Part shown: positions 38,481-48,189 of the stretch, piece by piece
How positions within the stretch are numbered: position 1 is the stretch's first letter
How the letters are laid out: each line of letters begins with the position of its first letter
Assembly: GCF_000829905.1 (NCBI RefSeq)
Contig: NZ_CDPP01000005.1
Location: 496,001-560,000, forward strand
Source of the DNA: Beduini massiliensis
Lineage (GTDB): Bacteria > Bacillota_I > Bacilli_A > Erysipelotrichales > Coprobacillaceae
Length of the DNA: 64,000 bases
Direction of reading: 5' to 3'
Translations under genes and position numbers: made by a program
The notes under the pieces: generated by a model
Seen by the model: only the letters and a program-made list of their open reading frames with translations
What the model was told of the DNA's origin: nothing
Database searches by the model: none

Positions 38481-38482
38481 AC

Positions 38483-38507
38483 AGTAGATTTCTTAATCTG
38501 CTTTTTT
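38483..38507 (+). terminator. Terminator after the kinase fragment
   Basis: AGTAGATT / AATCTGCT with a four-base loop, then TTTTT. Confidence 0.7.
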
Positions 38508-38526
38508 AAATACTTGGAGCTAAAGA

Positions 38527-38541
38527 GTTTGCAACGCAAAC
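38527..38541. repeat. oriT-like inverted repeat of a mobile element
   Basis: GTTTGC-AAC-GCAAAC is a perfect dyad. It is followed by CTTACC, and further on by a GC-rich tract with GGAGTTGGGGCATAGGG and GACAAGGGGGGCAAAATGG. This layout resembles the region before mobilisation genes in Tn916-like and related elements. No relaxase remains. Confidence 0.45.
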
Positions 38542-38625
38542 TTACCATTCCTCCCTATTGGAGTTGGGGCATAGGGTGAATGACAAGGGGGGCAAAATGG
38601 TACATAGACAAACTATATAATAGCA

Positions 38626-38654
38626 TTGAATGCTAAATAAAATGTTGGTATAAT
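38626..38654 (+). promoter_or_regulatory. Promoter with overlapping dyad for the 182-residue gene
   Basis: TTGAAT (38626-38631), 17 bases, extended -10 TTGGTATAAT (TATAAT at 38649-38654). The -35 lies inside the perfect dyad TAGCATT-G-AATGCTA (38621-38635), so a regulator bound there would block transcription. Confidence 0.6.
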
Positions 38655-38695
38655 TGTAGTATCAAAATGAGAAACTAAGTTTTGGGGGGCGTAAA

Positions 38696-39244
38696 ATGAG
38701 TAGTTATAGGGAAAAATTAATTCAAACAGTGCTTGATAATTCAGTTAGTAATTATTGGGATAGTGCTGTTCAAGAATGGGAAATAGTTGATTGCGAAGAA
38801 GATGAAAAATGTAAATCTGCCTGTATTTGTGGAAAAGAAAGACTTCGCTATCTTTATACTATTCGGAACTATGAAACTGGAAGCACTCTTTACCCCATAG
38901 GCTCATCTTGTATCAAAAAGTTTAATCGTGATGACTTAAACGAACAGACCACTGTTAATGAAAAATTATTTCAATTATTACACGCTATTCAAAATAGACA
39001 GTTTATCTCTTTAAATTCAGAATTTTTTTCAAGAAAATTATTAAGATATTTATATGATGAAGGTGTATTCAAACCTACCCAATATAATAAATTTAATGGC
39101 GAAAATGATTACGAGTTTTTGTTAGATATGTTTAATAAAAGAAGTGAGCCAAGTGAAAGGCAAGAAGCAAAAATTCGTGCAATAATTGTTTCTTCAATCC
39201 GACCATATTTAGTGCAAAGATTAAGAAATAAAATCATACATTAA
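38696..39244 (+). CDS. Mobile-element protein of unknown function with a possible zinc-ligand motif
   Basis: 182 residues, intact. Residues 30-85 hold DCEEDEKCKSACICGKERLRY, read as two blocks, then LYTIRNYETGSTLYPIGSSC and IKKF; four Cys, two in a CxC pair, could bind zinc. The C-terminal half is helical. I recognise this pattern from proteins carried on integrative elements of Firmicutes but cannot name a function. GGGGGG lies about 8 bases before the ATG. It is the only undamaged gene of the element remnant and has a strong promoter with an operator-like dyad. Confidence 0.7.
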   Translation: MSSYREKLIQTVLDNSVSNYWDSAVQEWEIVDCEEDEKCKSACICGKERLRYLYTIRNYETGSTLYPIGSSCIKKFNRDDLNEQTTVNEKLFQLLHAIQNRQFISLNSEFFSRKLLRYLYDEGVFKPTQYNKFNGENDYEFLLDMFNKRSEPSERQEAKIRAIIVSSIRPYLVQRLRNKIIH

Positions 39245-39352
39245 ATTTCATTTTCACCAACTTCATACTCTCTCATAATGAGCAGTAAATCAAATACGAT
39301 TTACTGCTTTTTCATACTTAAATTTAAAAATAAAGAAAGGAAGTTAGAACCT

Positions 39353-39836
39353 ATGGAAAAAATGAAGGTCTATATTGGAACTTATAACGAGGAAAATCCA
39401 ATCGGTGACTGGTTTACCTACCCTGTTGGCGAGGACCAAGTCGCAGAACGCTTAGAACTCGGTGGAAACTATGAAGAATATGCAATCCATGATTATGAAC
39501 TTCCCTTTGATATTGACGAATATATCCCACTGGAAGAACTCAACCGCCTGTGAAGAATTTATCGGCACACCACTGGAATATGACCTGTCAGACATACAAA
39601 ATACAATCTTTAACAGCTTTGAAGATTTGTACGACCATAAGGACGATATCTATTGTTATCCAGACTGTGAAAGCATGATAGACGTTGCCTATTATTTCAT
39701 TGATGAATATCAAGCACTTAGTGAACTTCCAACCTAATTACAAAATTACATTGATTATGACGCATACGCTCGTGATTTAGAGATTGAGGGAAATTTCCAT
39801 GTCAACAGTCATGGTGTGTATGAATATGCAGGATAA
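39353..39836 (+). pseudogene. ardA: Broken antirestriction gene ardA
   Basis: The start, MEKMKVYIGTYNEENP then GDWFTYPVGEDQVAERL, matches ArdA, a DNA mimic that blocks type I restriction enzymes during conjugation. After EELNRL one base is missing and the frame shifts; the next frame continues with GTPLEYDLSDIQ, DDIYCYPDCESMIDVAYY. A second lesion is an in-frame TAA after SELPT, beyond which LQNYIDYDAYARDLEIEG and VNSHGVYEYAG complete the family's C-terminus. So there is one frameshift near 39553 and one nonsense change at 39735. It came with the integrative element. Confidence 0.85.
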
Positions 39837-40200
39837 GAAAACATGTGAGATCTGAAAGCAGAATGCTAGTGTCACTGTAGCGGTTAGCAACCGTTTGAAT
39901 ATCTTTTTCAATGTAATGCTCCCTCCGTTTTGGTAATAAAATAGCCATCCATTTCTGAACGGCTTGAAAGAGAAAAGAAACACCTTTTACTGTGTTCCTC
40001 ATACTTTGAAATCTATTCAATTTTTAATGTTTCAATACTGATGTGCTGTACCATCTCTTTGCATTTCTTGGATCTATCAACGTATCAAGTCTCATTAGTA
40101 AGTAGTAAATAAGTAGTGAAATGAGTTTTCTCGTCCTTTAATATTGCGATAGATACAGTGTTTTAGAGGATAATCATGATTTTACTGTTTTTTTATATAA
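39837..40200. other. Gene-free remnant between ardA and the pur operon end
   Basis: About 360 bases with only short frames, such as a minus-strand stretch encoding KWMAILLPKRREHYIEKD that overlaps the ardA tail and shows no ribosome binding site. Probably decayed element DNA. The right end of the element cannot be fixed. Confidence 0.4.
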
Positions 40201-40238
40201 AAAAATGATATAACCCTTTTATGAGTTATATCATTTTT
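40201..40238 (-). terminator. Terminator of the purine operon
   Basis: AAAAATGATATAAC / GTTATATCATTTTT, 14 paired bases with a ten-base loop, 6 bases past the purB stop. Confidence 0.9.
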
Positions 40239-40243
40239 ATTCT

Positions 40244-41626
40244 TTATTTTAAGTGAATATCAGCTAAAAGGTTTGCCAGACCAATATAAGATGCCGGTGT
40301 CATATCAATTAATGTCTGACGATCAATATCTGACAGCATTTCCAAACTTTCAGAAAACTTCATGATATCTTCTTTAGAGATATTCTTTCCACGTGTTAAT
40401 TCTTTTAAAGTATCATAAGCATCAGGAATTCCATACTTTCTCAGCATTGTTTGAATCGGTTCTGCTAATACTTCCCACTTTTCATTAAGATCAGAAGCAA
40501 GCTTTTCCTTGTTCACCACACATTTTTCCAAACCATCTTTAGTTTCGTTGATCGCTTGCAGTGAATACCCGAAAGCTAACCCTAAATTACGTTGACTTGA
40601 TGAATCTGACAAGTCTCTTTGCATACGTGATTTTGGCAATTTATTCGATAAAGCTATACAAATATTATTTGACATATCGACATTGGCTTCACTGTTTTCA
40701 AAACGGATTGGGTTAACTTTATGAGGCATTGTACTGCTTCCTACTTCTCCTTTAACCGGAATCTGTTTAAAGTATTCCATAGAGATGTATAACCACATAT
40801 CTACATCAAAATCAACAAGCACATTATTGAAATGACGTATACCATCCAAAATATGACAAGTATAATCATGACTTTCAATTTGAGTTGTCAACGGATTAAA
40901 CGTTAATCCTAAATATTCTTCCACAAATTTCTTTGCTAATACTTGCCAATCCAAGTGTGGGAACGCTGTTAAGATTGCACTGTAGTTCCCCGTTGCCCCG
41001 TTAAACTTAGCCTTGATCTGGATATTTTCAATATTTTCAATGCTTGACATAAAGCGATAAGCATAAACCTTGAATTCTTTCCCAATCGTTGTAGGGGTTG
41101 CCGGTTGTCCATGTGTATGAGCTAACATCGCATCATCTTTATGATCCATTGCCCATTGATTAATAATATTGGCAAATTCCTTTGCTTTAGGCAGCCATAC
41201 TTCTTTTAACCCATATTTGATCATGCAGGCATAAGAGGTATTGTTGATATCTTCTGATGTACAGCCGATATGAACAAAACTTTGTAAGTAATCAAAACCA
41301 AATGCCTTTACTTTTTCATCTATGAAATATTCTACTGCCTTTACATCATGACGTGTCACGCTTTCGATTTCTTTGATACGTTTAAAAGAATCATAATTAA
41401 ATTCTTTAGTAATCGATTCGATCTTAGGAAGATCCTGAAGATCAAATCGACTTAACACATCACATTCTACATTTTCAATCAAGAATTTTAGCCATTGGAT
41501 TTCAACGAAAACTCTATACTTGACTAATGCATATTCAGAAAAGTATTCGCCTAGGGCGTCTTTTATTTTTGAATAACGTCCGTCTAATGGACAAAGGGTA
41601 AAGCTTTCAAATTCTTGTTTTTCCAT
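40244..41626 (-). CDS. purB: Adenylosuccinate lyase
   Basis: Cleaves SAICAR to AICAR and adenylosuccinate to AMP, each with fumarate release. 460 residues of the long E. coli-like form. The first helix region has CPLDGRYSKI. Key blocks are HIGCTSEDINNTSY, AHTHGQPATPTTIG (catalytic His) and the signature GSSTMPHKVNPIRFENSE. The start lies one base after the purL stop, and the gene ends at a strong terminator. It is the last gene of the operon, and its product also serves the AMP branch with purA. Confidence 0.97.
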   Translation of the reverse strand: MEKQEFESFTLCPLDGRYSKIKDALGEYFSEYALVKYRVFVEIQWLKFLIENVECDVLSRFDLQDLPKIESITKEFNYDSFKRIKEIESVTRHDVKAVEYFIDEKVKAFGFDYLQSFVHIGCTSEDINNTSYACMIKYGLKEVWLPKAKEFANIINQWAMDHKDDAMLAHTHGQPATPTTIGKEFKVYAYRFMSSIENIENIQIKAKFNGATGNYSAILTAFPHLDWQVLAKKFVEEYLGLTFNPLTTQIESHDYTCHILDGIRHFNNVLVDFDVDMWLYISMEYFKQIPVKGEVGSSTMPHKVNPIRFENSEANVDMSNNICIALSNKLPKSRMQRDLSDSSSQRNLGLAFGYSLQAINETKDGLEKCVVNKEKLASDLNEKWEVLAEPIQTMLRKYGIPDAYDTLKELTRGKNISKEDIMKFSESLEMLSDIDRQTLIDMTPASYIGLANLLADIHLK

Positions 41627-41627
41627 T

Positions 41628-44600
41628 CTATTTTCCGCCTTTAAAATAATTTACACCTGCTTCAAATAATTTCTGATCCATTTCACCATAAATATTTTTG
41701 AAACGGTTGTCTCCCTGACGTTCACTATGTCCCATCTTACCGATGACACGTCCGTCAATAGAGATAATACCTTCAATTGCTGCCATTGAACCATTAGGAT
41801 TATATGGTGATTCCATCGTTGGCTGTCCGTCCGGTCCTACATATTGTGTGAAAACTTGTCCGTTAGCGAATAATTCTTCAATCACTTCTTTAGGTCCTAC
41901 AAAACGACCTTCTCCATGAGAAATCGGGATAATATGCTGATCTCCCACTTCTACATTTGCCAGCCAAGGTGATTTAACGCTTGCAATACGCGTTGTTACC
42001 ATCTGTGATAAGTGACGTCCGATTGTATTGAATGTTAATGTTGGATCATTCTTAGTCAGATCAGAAATCTTACCATAAGGCAATAATCCTAACTTAACTA
42101 ACGCTTGGAATCCGTTACAGATACCGATCATTAAACCGTCACGATTTTCCAATAAATCAGTAATAGCCGCTTTTAAACGAGGGTTTCTTAACACTGTAGC
42201 AATGAATTTACCTGATCCTTCCGGCTCATCACCGGCAGAGAATCCTCCTGGCAGCATCACAATATTTGCAGATTGAATTGCTTTTTCTAAATCATCGATA
42301 GAATTGGCAATATCTTTTTCTGTTTTATTTCGAATCAATACTAATTCTACTTCTGCTCCGGCTTTTTCAAAAGCACGTTTTGAATCATATTCACAGTTCG
42401 TTCCCGGGAACACCGGAATAACAACTTTTGGTGTATCAACAATGACTTTCGCTTTTAACGAACTTCTTTCATTGCAATCTTTTACAATCACTTCATCACT
42501 TTCAGCAGCTTGGGTTGTCGGATAGATTTTTTCCAACGTTTCACTATTTGCCTGATATGCTTCATCTAAAGTAATGCTTTCCTCTTTATAAGCTAAAGTT
42601 TTTGATGTATTTGTAGCGGCAATCACACGAACATTTTCTAAACCTTCAATATCTTTGATATCTTCGATTTCAGCAACGATATGTCCGTAATGGTTAGCTA
42701 ATAAATCTTCCATCGTTAATGTATCCGCAAATTCAACACCGATTTCATTACCGAAAGCCATCTTGCTGACTGCTTCGATCAATCCACCAGCTTTCACGGT
42801 GTAAGCACTTAATACTTTCCCCGCTTTCGCTAAAGAAGATACCACATCATATTGAGCTTGCAGCTGAGCATAATCAAACAAATGATATTTATCTTTTTTC
42901 AGCATGAACTCTACTAATAGATGTCCGCTTCCCTTTAATTCAGGAGAAATAACATGTTGGACTTCCTCTGAAACGATTGCAAAAGAGACTAATGTTGGAG
43001 GGACATGAATATCTTCAAATGATCCTGACATCGAATCTTTTCCACCAATTGAAGGCAGTTTTAATTCTTTTTGAACTTTAAATGCACCTAATAAAGCTGC
43101 CATTGGTTTTCCCCAACGTACCGGATCATCCAATAGTTTTTCAAAGTATTCTTGGAAACTGAAACGAATTCTGTGGTAATCTCCTCCCATTGCAACGATT
43201 TTCGCGATAGATTCTACTACTGCATAAACCGCTCCATGATAAGGTGACCAAGTAGAAATTTTAGGATCATATCCATAAGTCATCAAAGAGGCCGTTGTGG
43301 TTTCTTTCCCTAATACCGGAATTAACGCACACATTCCCTCTGTTTCGGTACGGTAAGTTTTACCGCCGTAAGGAGATAATACCGTTGCATTCCCGATAGA
43401 TGAATCGAAACGTTCTACTAATCCTTTTTGAGAACATACCGCTAAATCTCCTAAAACATCTTTTACAGTTGTTTTAAAGTCTTTAGCTGCTGTTGAATCA
43501 AATGGTGTACATGTGAAATCAGGTAACGTGATTTTTACATCCTGATAACGTTTTGCACCGGCAGCATCTAAGAAGTCACGTTCGATATCCACGATTGTCT
43601 GTCCCATATGATGCATCACCAAACGTGGTTCTTTTGTCACGGTTGCGACTTGCACTACTTCCAAGTTTTCATCTGCACAGGCTTGTTTAATAAAGTCTAC
43701 ATCACTTGGTTCCACTACAATAGCCATTCTTTCCTGTGATTCAGAAACAGCTAATTCTGTACCGGTTAACCCATCATATTTCTTTAAAACATTATCCAAT
43801 TCAATATCTAACCCCGGTGCTAATTCTCCGACAGCGACACAAACACCACCGGCTCCAAAGTCATTACAGCGCACAATACGTTTACTTACTTCTTCATTTC
43901 TGAATAAACGTTGAATCTTTCTTTCTTCAACCGGATTCCCTTTTTGCACTTCTGCTCCGGCAGTTTCAATTGATTTAATATCATGTGATTTTGATGAACC
44001 GGTTGCTCCCCCAACACCATCACGACCTGTACGTCCGCCGATCAATAAGACAATCTGTCCTGCTTGAGGGATGTCACGGATAACCTGGTGTTTGGGTGCT
44101 GCTGCTACAACTGCTCCCAATTCCATACGTTTAGCCACGTACCCTTCGTCATAAATTTCATGAACATATCCTGTCGTTAATCCAATCTGATTTCCGTATG
44201 ATGAGAATCCATGTGCCGCTTCACGACAAATCTTACTTTGCGGAAGCTTTCCTTTTAAGGTTTCTTCAATCGATTTACGTGGATCCCCGGCACCGGTGAT
44301 ACGCATTGACTGATAGACATAAGCTCTTCCTGATAATGGATCACGAATGGCGCCTCCTAAACAGGTCGCTGCTCCACCAAATGGTTCGATTTCGGTTGGA
44401 TGGTTATGTGTTTCATTTTTAAACATTAACAGCCATTGCTCATCTCCGGCATTTGTTTTAACAGTAATTTCTACGGAACAAGCATTGATTTCTTCAGATA
44501 CCTCCATATCATCCAAATACCCGGTTTTTCTTAATTCTTTCATTGAAATGGTTGCCAAATCCATTAATGTCAATGGTCTTTTGGTTTCAATTCCATAAAC

Positions 44601-45383
44601 TAAATGACGGCTTGCTTTATAAGATTCAACATCTTTTTCCAGAATTTCTTTGAAAGCTCCGTTTTCAATATCTAAATCTGTAATGATCGTACCAAAGGTC
44701 GTATGACGGCAATGATCTGACCAGTAAGTATCCAATACTTTGATTTCTGTTTCAGTAGGTTCACGATTGATCGTTTTAAAATAATCCTGTGTGACTTTTA
44801 AATCATCATCATTCATTGCCAATCCCTGATCACGGACAAAATCTCTCAATCCATTTTCGTCTAACTGATTAAATCCTGTCAATACAGGAACAGGTTTGAT
44901 TTCTGGCATCTGATCCGCTAAGTCTTCGTATTTTTCTAATGAAGCTAAACGCTGATCAACCGGATTGATTAAGAAGTCTTGAATTTTCTTAATATCACTG
45001 TCGGTTAAGTCTCCATGCAGTACAAATAATTTAGCACATTTTACTTTTACCGTAGCACTTCCTGTTAAGATTTCAAAACATTGTTCTGTCGAATCGGCTC
45101 TTTGATCATATTGTCCCGGTAAAAATTCAATCGCAAACACTTTTGCATCTTTGCTTGCATAGTCTTCCAAATAAACATCATCTACCATAGGTTCAGATAA
45201 AATAGTTGGAATAGCTTCATTTAATACTTCTTCACTTACCCCTTGAACATCATAACGATGAACAATGCTTAAGCTTTCAATTTGGTTCATTCCCAATTCT
45301 TCAATTAACTGGTTCTTTGCAGCTTCTGCTTCTACTGCATTTTCTTTTCTTTTTTCTACATATACGCGATATACTTTGCTCAT
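41628..45383 (-). CDS. purL: Phosphoribosylformylglycinamidine synthase, single-chain form with fused glutaminase
   Basis: Converts FGAR to FGAM using glutamine and ATP. 1251 residues, the large single-chain type that carries the PurS-like N-terminus, the PurL synthase halves and a C-terminal PurQ glutaminase (about 990-1251) in one polypeptide. Synthase landmarks are SDHCRHTTFG and ETHNHPTEIEPFGGAAT; glutaminase landmarks are VIPVFPGTNCEYD, MIGICNGFQAL (nucleophile Cys) and ISHGEGRF. No separate purS or purQ is in the operon, which agrees with the fusion. It starts 12 bases after purD. Confidence 0.97.
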   Translation of the reverse strand: MSKVYRVYVEKRKENAVEAEAAKNQLIEELGMNQIESLSIVHRYDVQGVSEEVLNEAIPTILSEPMVDDVYLEDYASKDAKVFAIEFLPGQYDQRADSTEQCFEILTGSATVKVKCAKLFVLHGDLTDSDIKKIQDFLINPVDQRLASLEKYEDLADQMPEIKPVPVLTGFNQLDENGLRDFVRDQGLAMNDDDLKVTQDYFKTINREPTETEIKVLDTYWSDHCRHTTFGTIITDLDIENGAFKEILEKDVESYKASRHLVYGIETKRPLTLMDLATISMKELRKTGYLDDMEVSEEINACSVEITVKTNAGDEQWLLMFKNETHNHPTEIEPFGGAATCLGGAIRDPLSGRAYVYQSMRITGAGDPRKSIEETLKGKLPQSKICREAAHGFSSYGNQIGLTTGYVHEIYDEGYVAKRMELGAVVAAAPKHQVIRDIPQAGQIVLLIGGRTGRDGVGGATGSSKSHDIKSIETAGAEVQKGNPVEERKIQRLFRNEEVSKRIVRCNDFGAGGVCVAVGELAPGLDIELDNVLKKYDGLTGTELAVSESQERMAIVVEPSDVDFIKQACADENLEVVQVATVTKEPRLVMHHMGQTIVDIERDFLDAAGAKRYQDVKITLPDFTCTPFDSTAAKDFKTTVKDVLGDLAVCSQKGLVERFDSSIGNATVLSPYGGKTYRTETEGMCALIPVLGKETTTASLMTYGYDPKISTWSPYHGAVYAVVESIAKIVAMGGDYHRIRFSFQEYFEKLLDDPVRWGKPMAALLGAFKVQKELKLPSIGGKDSMSGSFEDIHVPPTLVSFAIVSEEVQHVISPELKGSGHLLVEFMLKKDKYHLFDYAQLQAQYDVVSSLAKAGKVLSAYTVKAGGLIEAVSKMAFGNEIGVEFADTLTMEDLLANHYGHIVAEIEDIKDIEGLENVRVIAATNTSKTLAYKEESITLDEAYQANSETLEKIYPTTQAAESDEVIVKDCNERSSLKAKVIVDTPKVVIPVFPGTNCEYDSKRAFEKAGAEVELVLIRNKTEKDIANSIDDLEKAIQSANIVMLPGGFSAGDEPEGSGKFIATVLRNPRLKAAITDLLENRDGLMIGICNGFQALVKLGLLPYGKISDLTKNDPTLTFNTIGRHLSQMVTTRIASVKSPWLANVEVGDQHIIPISHGEGRFVGPKEVIEELFANGQVFTQYVGPDGQPTMESPYNPNGSMAAIEGIISIDGRVIGKMGHSERQGDNRFKNIYGEMDQKLFEAGVNYFKGGK

Positions 45384-45395
45384 ACGTGACCCCTC

Positions 45396-46652
45396 TTAAA
45401 TTAGACCGATATCATTTCGGTAATATTTACCATCAAAATCGATGACTTTTGCTGCAGCATATATTTTTTCACGAATTTCCTCTAATGAAGATCCCAATGC
45501 ACAGATATTCAATACACGTCCACCATTTGTAACAACATGATGCTGATCATCAAAAGCAGTTCCGGCATGGAAGATGATAATATCCTCTGCGACTTCATCT
45601 AAATGTTCAATTAATTTTCCTTTTTCATAGCTTCCCGGATATCCTCCCGAAGCTAATACCAGACATCCGGCAGATTCTTTTTTCCATTGAATATTCACTG
45701 TATTCAATTTTCTTTTCGAAACCGCTTCAAAGATATCTAGGATGTCGGTTTCTAAACGAAGCAGGATCGACTGTGTTTCCGGATCACCAAAGCGAACGTT
45801 GAATTCAAGTACTTTGACATCTTGACCATCGATCATTAAACCGATGAAAACAACCCCGCGGTAATCCATTTGATCTGCTTTTAGTCCCTTCATAAAAGGA
45901 TCTAAGATTTTTTCTTGGAAAGTCTCTTCAATTTCTTTTGGCAAGAATGGATTGGGTGAGAAAGTCCCCATTCCTCCAGTATTTGGTCCTTTATTCCCAT
46001 CAAAAACCTGTTTATGATCTTTCGCACTTACCATAGGCACAATCGTTTCGCCATCTGTAAAACATAACAGCGAACATTCAAACCCTTTTAAGAATTCTTC
46101 AATGACCACTTTACTTCCGGCTTCGCCCAAAGTTTTTGTTTCCATAATATCTTTCAACGCTTGGATGGCTTCTTCATGGTTTTCACAGATTACCACGCCT
46201 TTACCAGCCGCCAGACCATCAGCCTTTACGACTACCGGGTAGCTGAATTCATCCAATGCCAAAACAGCTTCATCATAACTGTTTACTTCTTTATAAGCCG
46301 CTGTTGGAATATGATGTCTCATCATAAATTCTTTTGAAAAAGCTTTGCTGCCTTCTAATTGTGCCGCTTTTTTTTGCGGTCCAAAAACCGGACACCCGAT
46401 TGCGGTCAGTTCATCTGCCATACCTAAACATAGCGGATCTTCCGGACCGATAACTGTAAAATCAATATGATTCTCTTTTACAAATTGTTTGATGGCTTCA
46501 ATATCAGTGACACTGCCCGGATGGCATGTTCCAATCTGAGCAATGCCCGGATTCCCCGGAATGGCATGGATTTCACTTACTCTTTTACTTTTTGAAAGGG
46601 CGTAGGCAATCGCATGTTCACGACCGCCTCCACCGATAACTAATACCTTCAT
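45396..46652 (-). CDS. purD: Phosphoribosylamine-glycine ligase
   Basis: Forms GAR from phosphoribosylamine, glycine and ATP, the second step of the pathway. 418 residues of ATP-grasp fold: VLVIGGGGREHAIA at the start, VKADGLAAGKGVVIC in the ATP lid, GPNTGGMGTFSPNPF, and NVRFGDPETQ as signature. It lies 10 bases after purH and 12 before purL. The enzyme for step one, purF, is not in the operon. Confidence 0.97.
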   Translation of the reverse strand: MKVLVIGGGGREHAIAYALSKSKRVSEIHAIPGNPGIAQIGTCHPGSVTDIEAIKQFVKENHIDFTVIGPEDPLCLGMADELTAIGCPVFGPQKKAAQLEGSKAFSKEFMMRHHIPTAAYKEVNSYDEAVLALDEFSYPVVVKADGLAAGKGVVICENHEEAIQALKDIMETKTLGEAGSKVVIEEFLKGFECSLLCFTDGETIVPMVSAKDHKQVFDGNKGPNTGGMGTFSPNPFLPKEIEETFQEKILDPFMKGLKADQMDYRGVVFIGLMIDGQDVKVLEFNVRFGDPETQSILLRLETDILDIFEAVSKRKLNTVNIQWKKESAGCLVLASGGYPGSYEKGKLIEHLDEVAEDIIIFHAGTAFDDQHHVVTNGGRVLNICALGSSLEEIREKIYAAAKVIDFDGKYYRNDIGLI

Positions 46653-46662
46653 GACAAGCCTC

Positions 46663-48189
46663 CTAGTGTCTAAAGTGTCTTAAGCCAGTGAATACCATTG
46701 GCATCTCATTGGCATCACAGTAATCAATAGATTCTTGATCTCGGATACTTCCACCTGGTTGGATAACGGCACTGATTCCTGCTTTATGTGCAGTTTCTAC
46801 ACTGTCTCCAAATGGGAAATACGCATCACTCGCTAAAACAGCGCCATTGAAATCTTTATCCTGATTATTATGTATGGCGTTTTCCAATGCCCAAACACGT
46901 GAAGTCTGACCACCGCCAATAGCAAGCGTCACTCCGTTTTTAACGATACAAATAGCATTTGATTTAACGAATTTCACTACTTTCATACCAAACTCCATAT
47001 CACTTAATTGTGCTGGGGTTGGCTGTGCTTTAGTGACTACCTTGATTTCATCAATCATTTTATCATTGATATCCTGAACCAATACTTTTCCTTCTAAATA
47101 TTTAATATCATATTTTGCTTCACGTGCATCTAAGTTCTTTAATTTTAAGATACGCAGATTCTTTTTCTTCTTTAAGACTTCCAAAGCTTCTTCATCAAAA
47201 TCCGGTGCAGCGACAATTTCCAGGAATGTCTTTTTCATTTCCAAAGCTGTCTCTTTATCAATTTTATAGTTTACAGCAACAATACCACCAAAAATAGATT
47301 GTGGATCTGCTTCATATGCTTTGACATAAGAATCATATCCTGTATCCGCAATGGCAACCCCACAAGGCGTAGAATGCTTAATAGCAGCCGTCACAGTCTG
47401 ATCTTTAAATTCTCTTACTAATGCAACCGCTCCATATAAATCGTTAACATTGTTGAACGAAATTTCTTTTCCGTTTAATTGTTCATAGTCCAATAAGGTA
47501 TGTTGTACAAAAGGATCTTCATAAGCATTCGCTCTTTGCTGTGAGTTTTCCCCATAACGCAAATGTTCTGTTTTCTTTAACGAAATATTCAAGATATCCG
47601 GGAAGTCATCACCAACGACTCCGGCAAAATAGCGAGAAATCATTGCATCATAGCTTCCGGTTAAACTAAATGCTTTATAGGCTAAGTTTAATCTGAAATT
47701 GTAGTCATCTTTTTGATCCTTTAACGCTTCTAGTACTTCATTATAATCTGCTGGATCCGTCACAATTAAAACATCTTTGAAATTTTTCGCAGCAGATCGA
47801 ATCATAGATGGTCCGCCGATATCGATATTTTCAATCATATCTTCCATCGGTTTTCCTTCTTTTAATGCTTTTTCAAATTGATATAAATTGACACATACGA
47901 TATCAATAGGCTGAATATTCATTTTTTCCACTGTTTCTACATGCTTAGGGTCATCTCTTCTAAACAATAATCCCCCATGAACCATTGGATGCAGTGTTTT
48001 AACGCGACCATCTAAGATTTCCGGGAATCCTGTCACATCATCGATCGCAATACAATCCAATCCAGCCTCACGCAGCTGTTTCATCGTTCCTCCAGTAGAA
48101 ACCACTTCATAACCTAAACCTATTAACCCACTAGCAAATTCAACGATTCCGGTTTTATCCGTTACACTAATTAACGCTCTTTTTTTCAT
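46663..48189 (-). CDS. purH: Bifunctional AICAR formyltransferase / IMP cyclohydrolase
   Basis: Carries out the last two steps to IMP, using 10-formyl-tetrahydrofolate. 508 residues: N-terminal cyclohydrolase (ALISVTDKTGIVEFA, STGGTMKQLREAG, VKTLHPMVHGGLL) and C-terminal transformylase (LRYGENSQQRA, AAIKHSTPCGVA, FPFGDSVETA, QPGGSIRDQE). Its ATG overlaps the purN stop in ATGA, so translation is coupled. The fhs gene at the head of this operon can supply the formyl donor. Confidence 0.97.
   Translation of the reverse strand: MKKRALISVTDKTGIVEFASGLIGLGYEVVSTGGTMKQLREAGLDCIAIDDVTGFPEILDGRVKTLHPMVHGGLLFRRDDPKHVETVEKMNIQPIDIVCVNLYQFEKALKEGKPMEDMIENIDIGGPSMIRSAAKNFKDVLIVTDPADYNEVLEALKDQKDDYNFRLNLAYKAFSLTGSYDAMISRYFAGVVGDDFPDILNISLKKTEHLRYGENSQQRANAYEDPFVQHTLLDYEQLNGKEISFNNVNDLYGAVALVREFKDQTVTAAIKHSTPCGVAIADTGYDSYVKAYEADPQSIFGGIVAVNYKIDKETALEMKKTFLEIVAAPDFDEEALEVLKKKKNLRILKLKNLDAREAKYDIKYLEGKVLVQDINDKMIDEIKVVTKAQPTPAQLSDMEFGMKVVKFVKSNAICIVKNGVTLAIGGGQTSRVWALENAIHNNQDKDFNGAVLASDAYFPFGDSVETAHKAGISAVIQPGGSIRDQESIDYCDANEMPMVFTGLRHFRH

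Noticed and set aside
39777-40020. Two minus-strand frames overlapping the ardA tail
   Set aside because: They run antisense to the ardA remnant, lack ribosome sites and have no recognisable family pattern.
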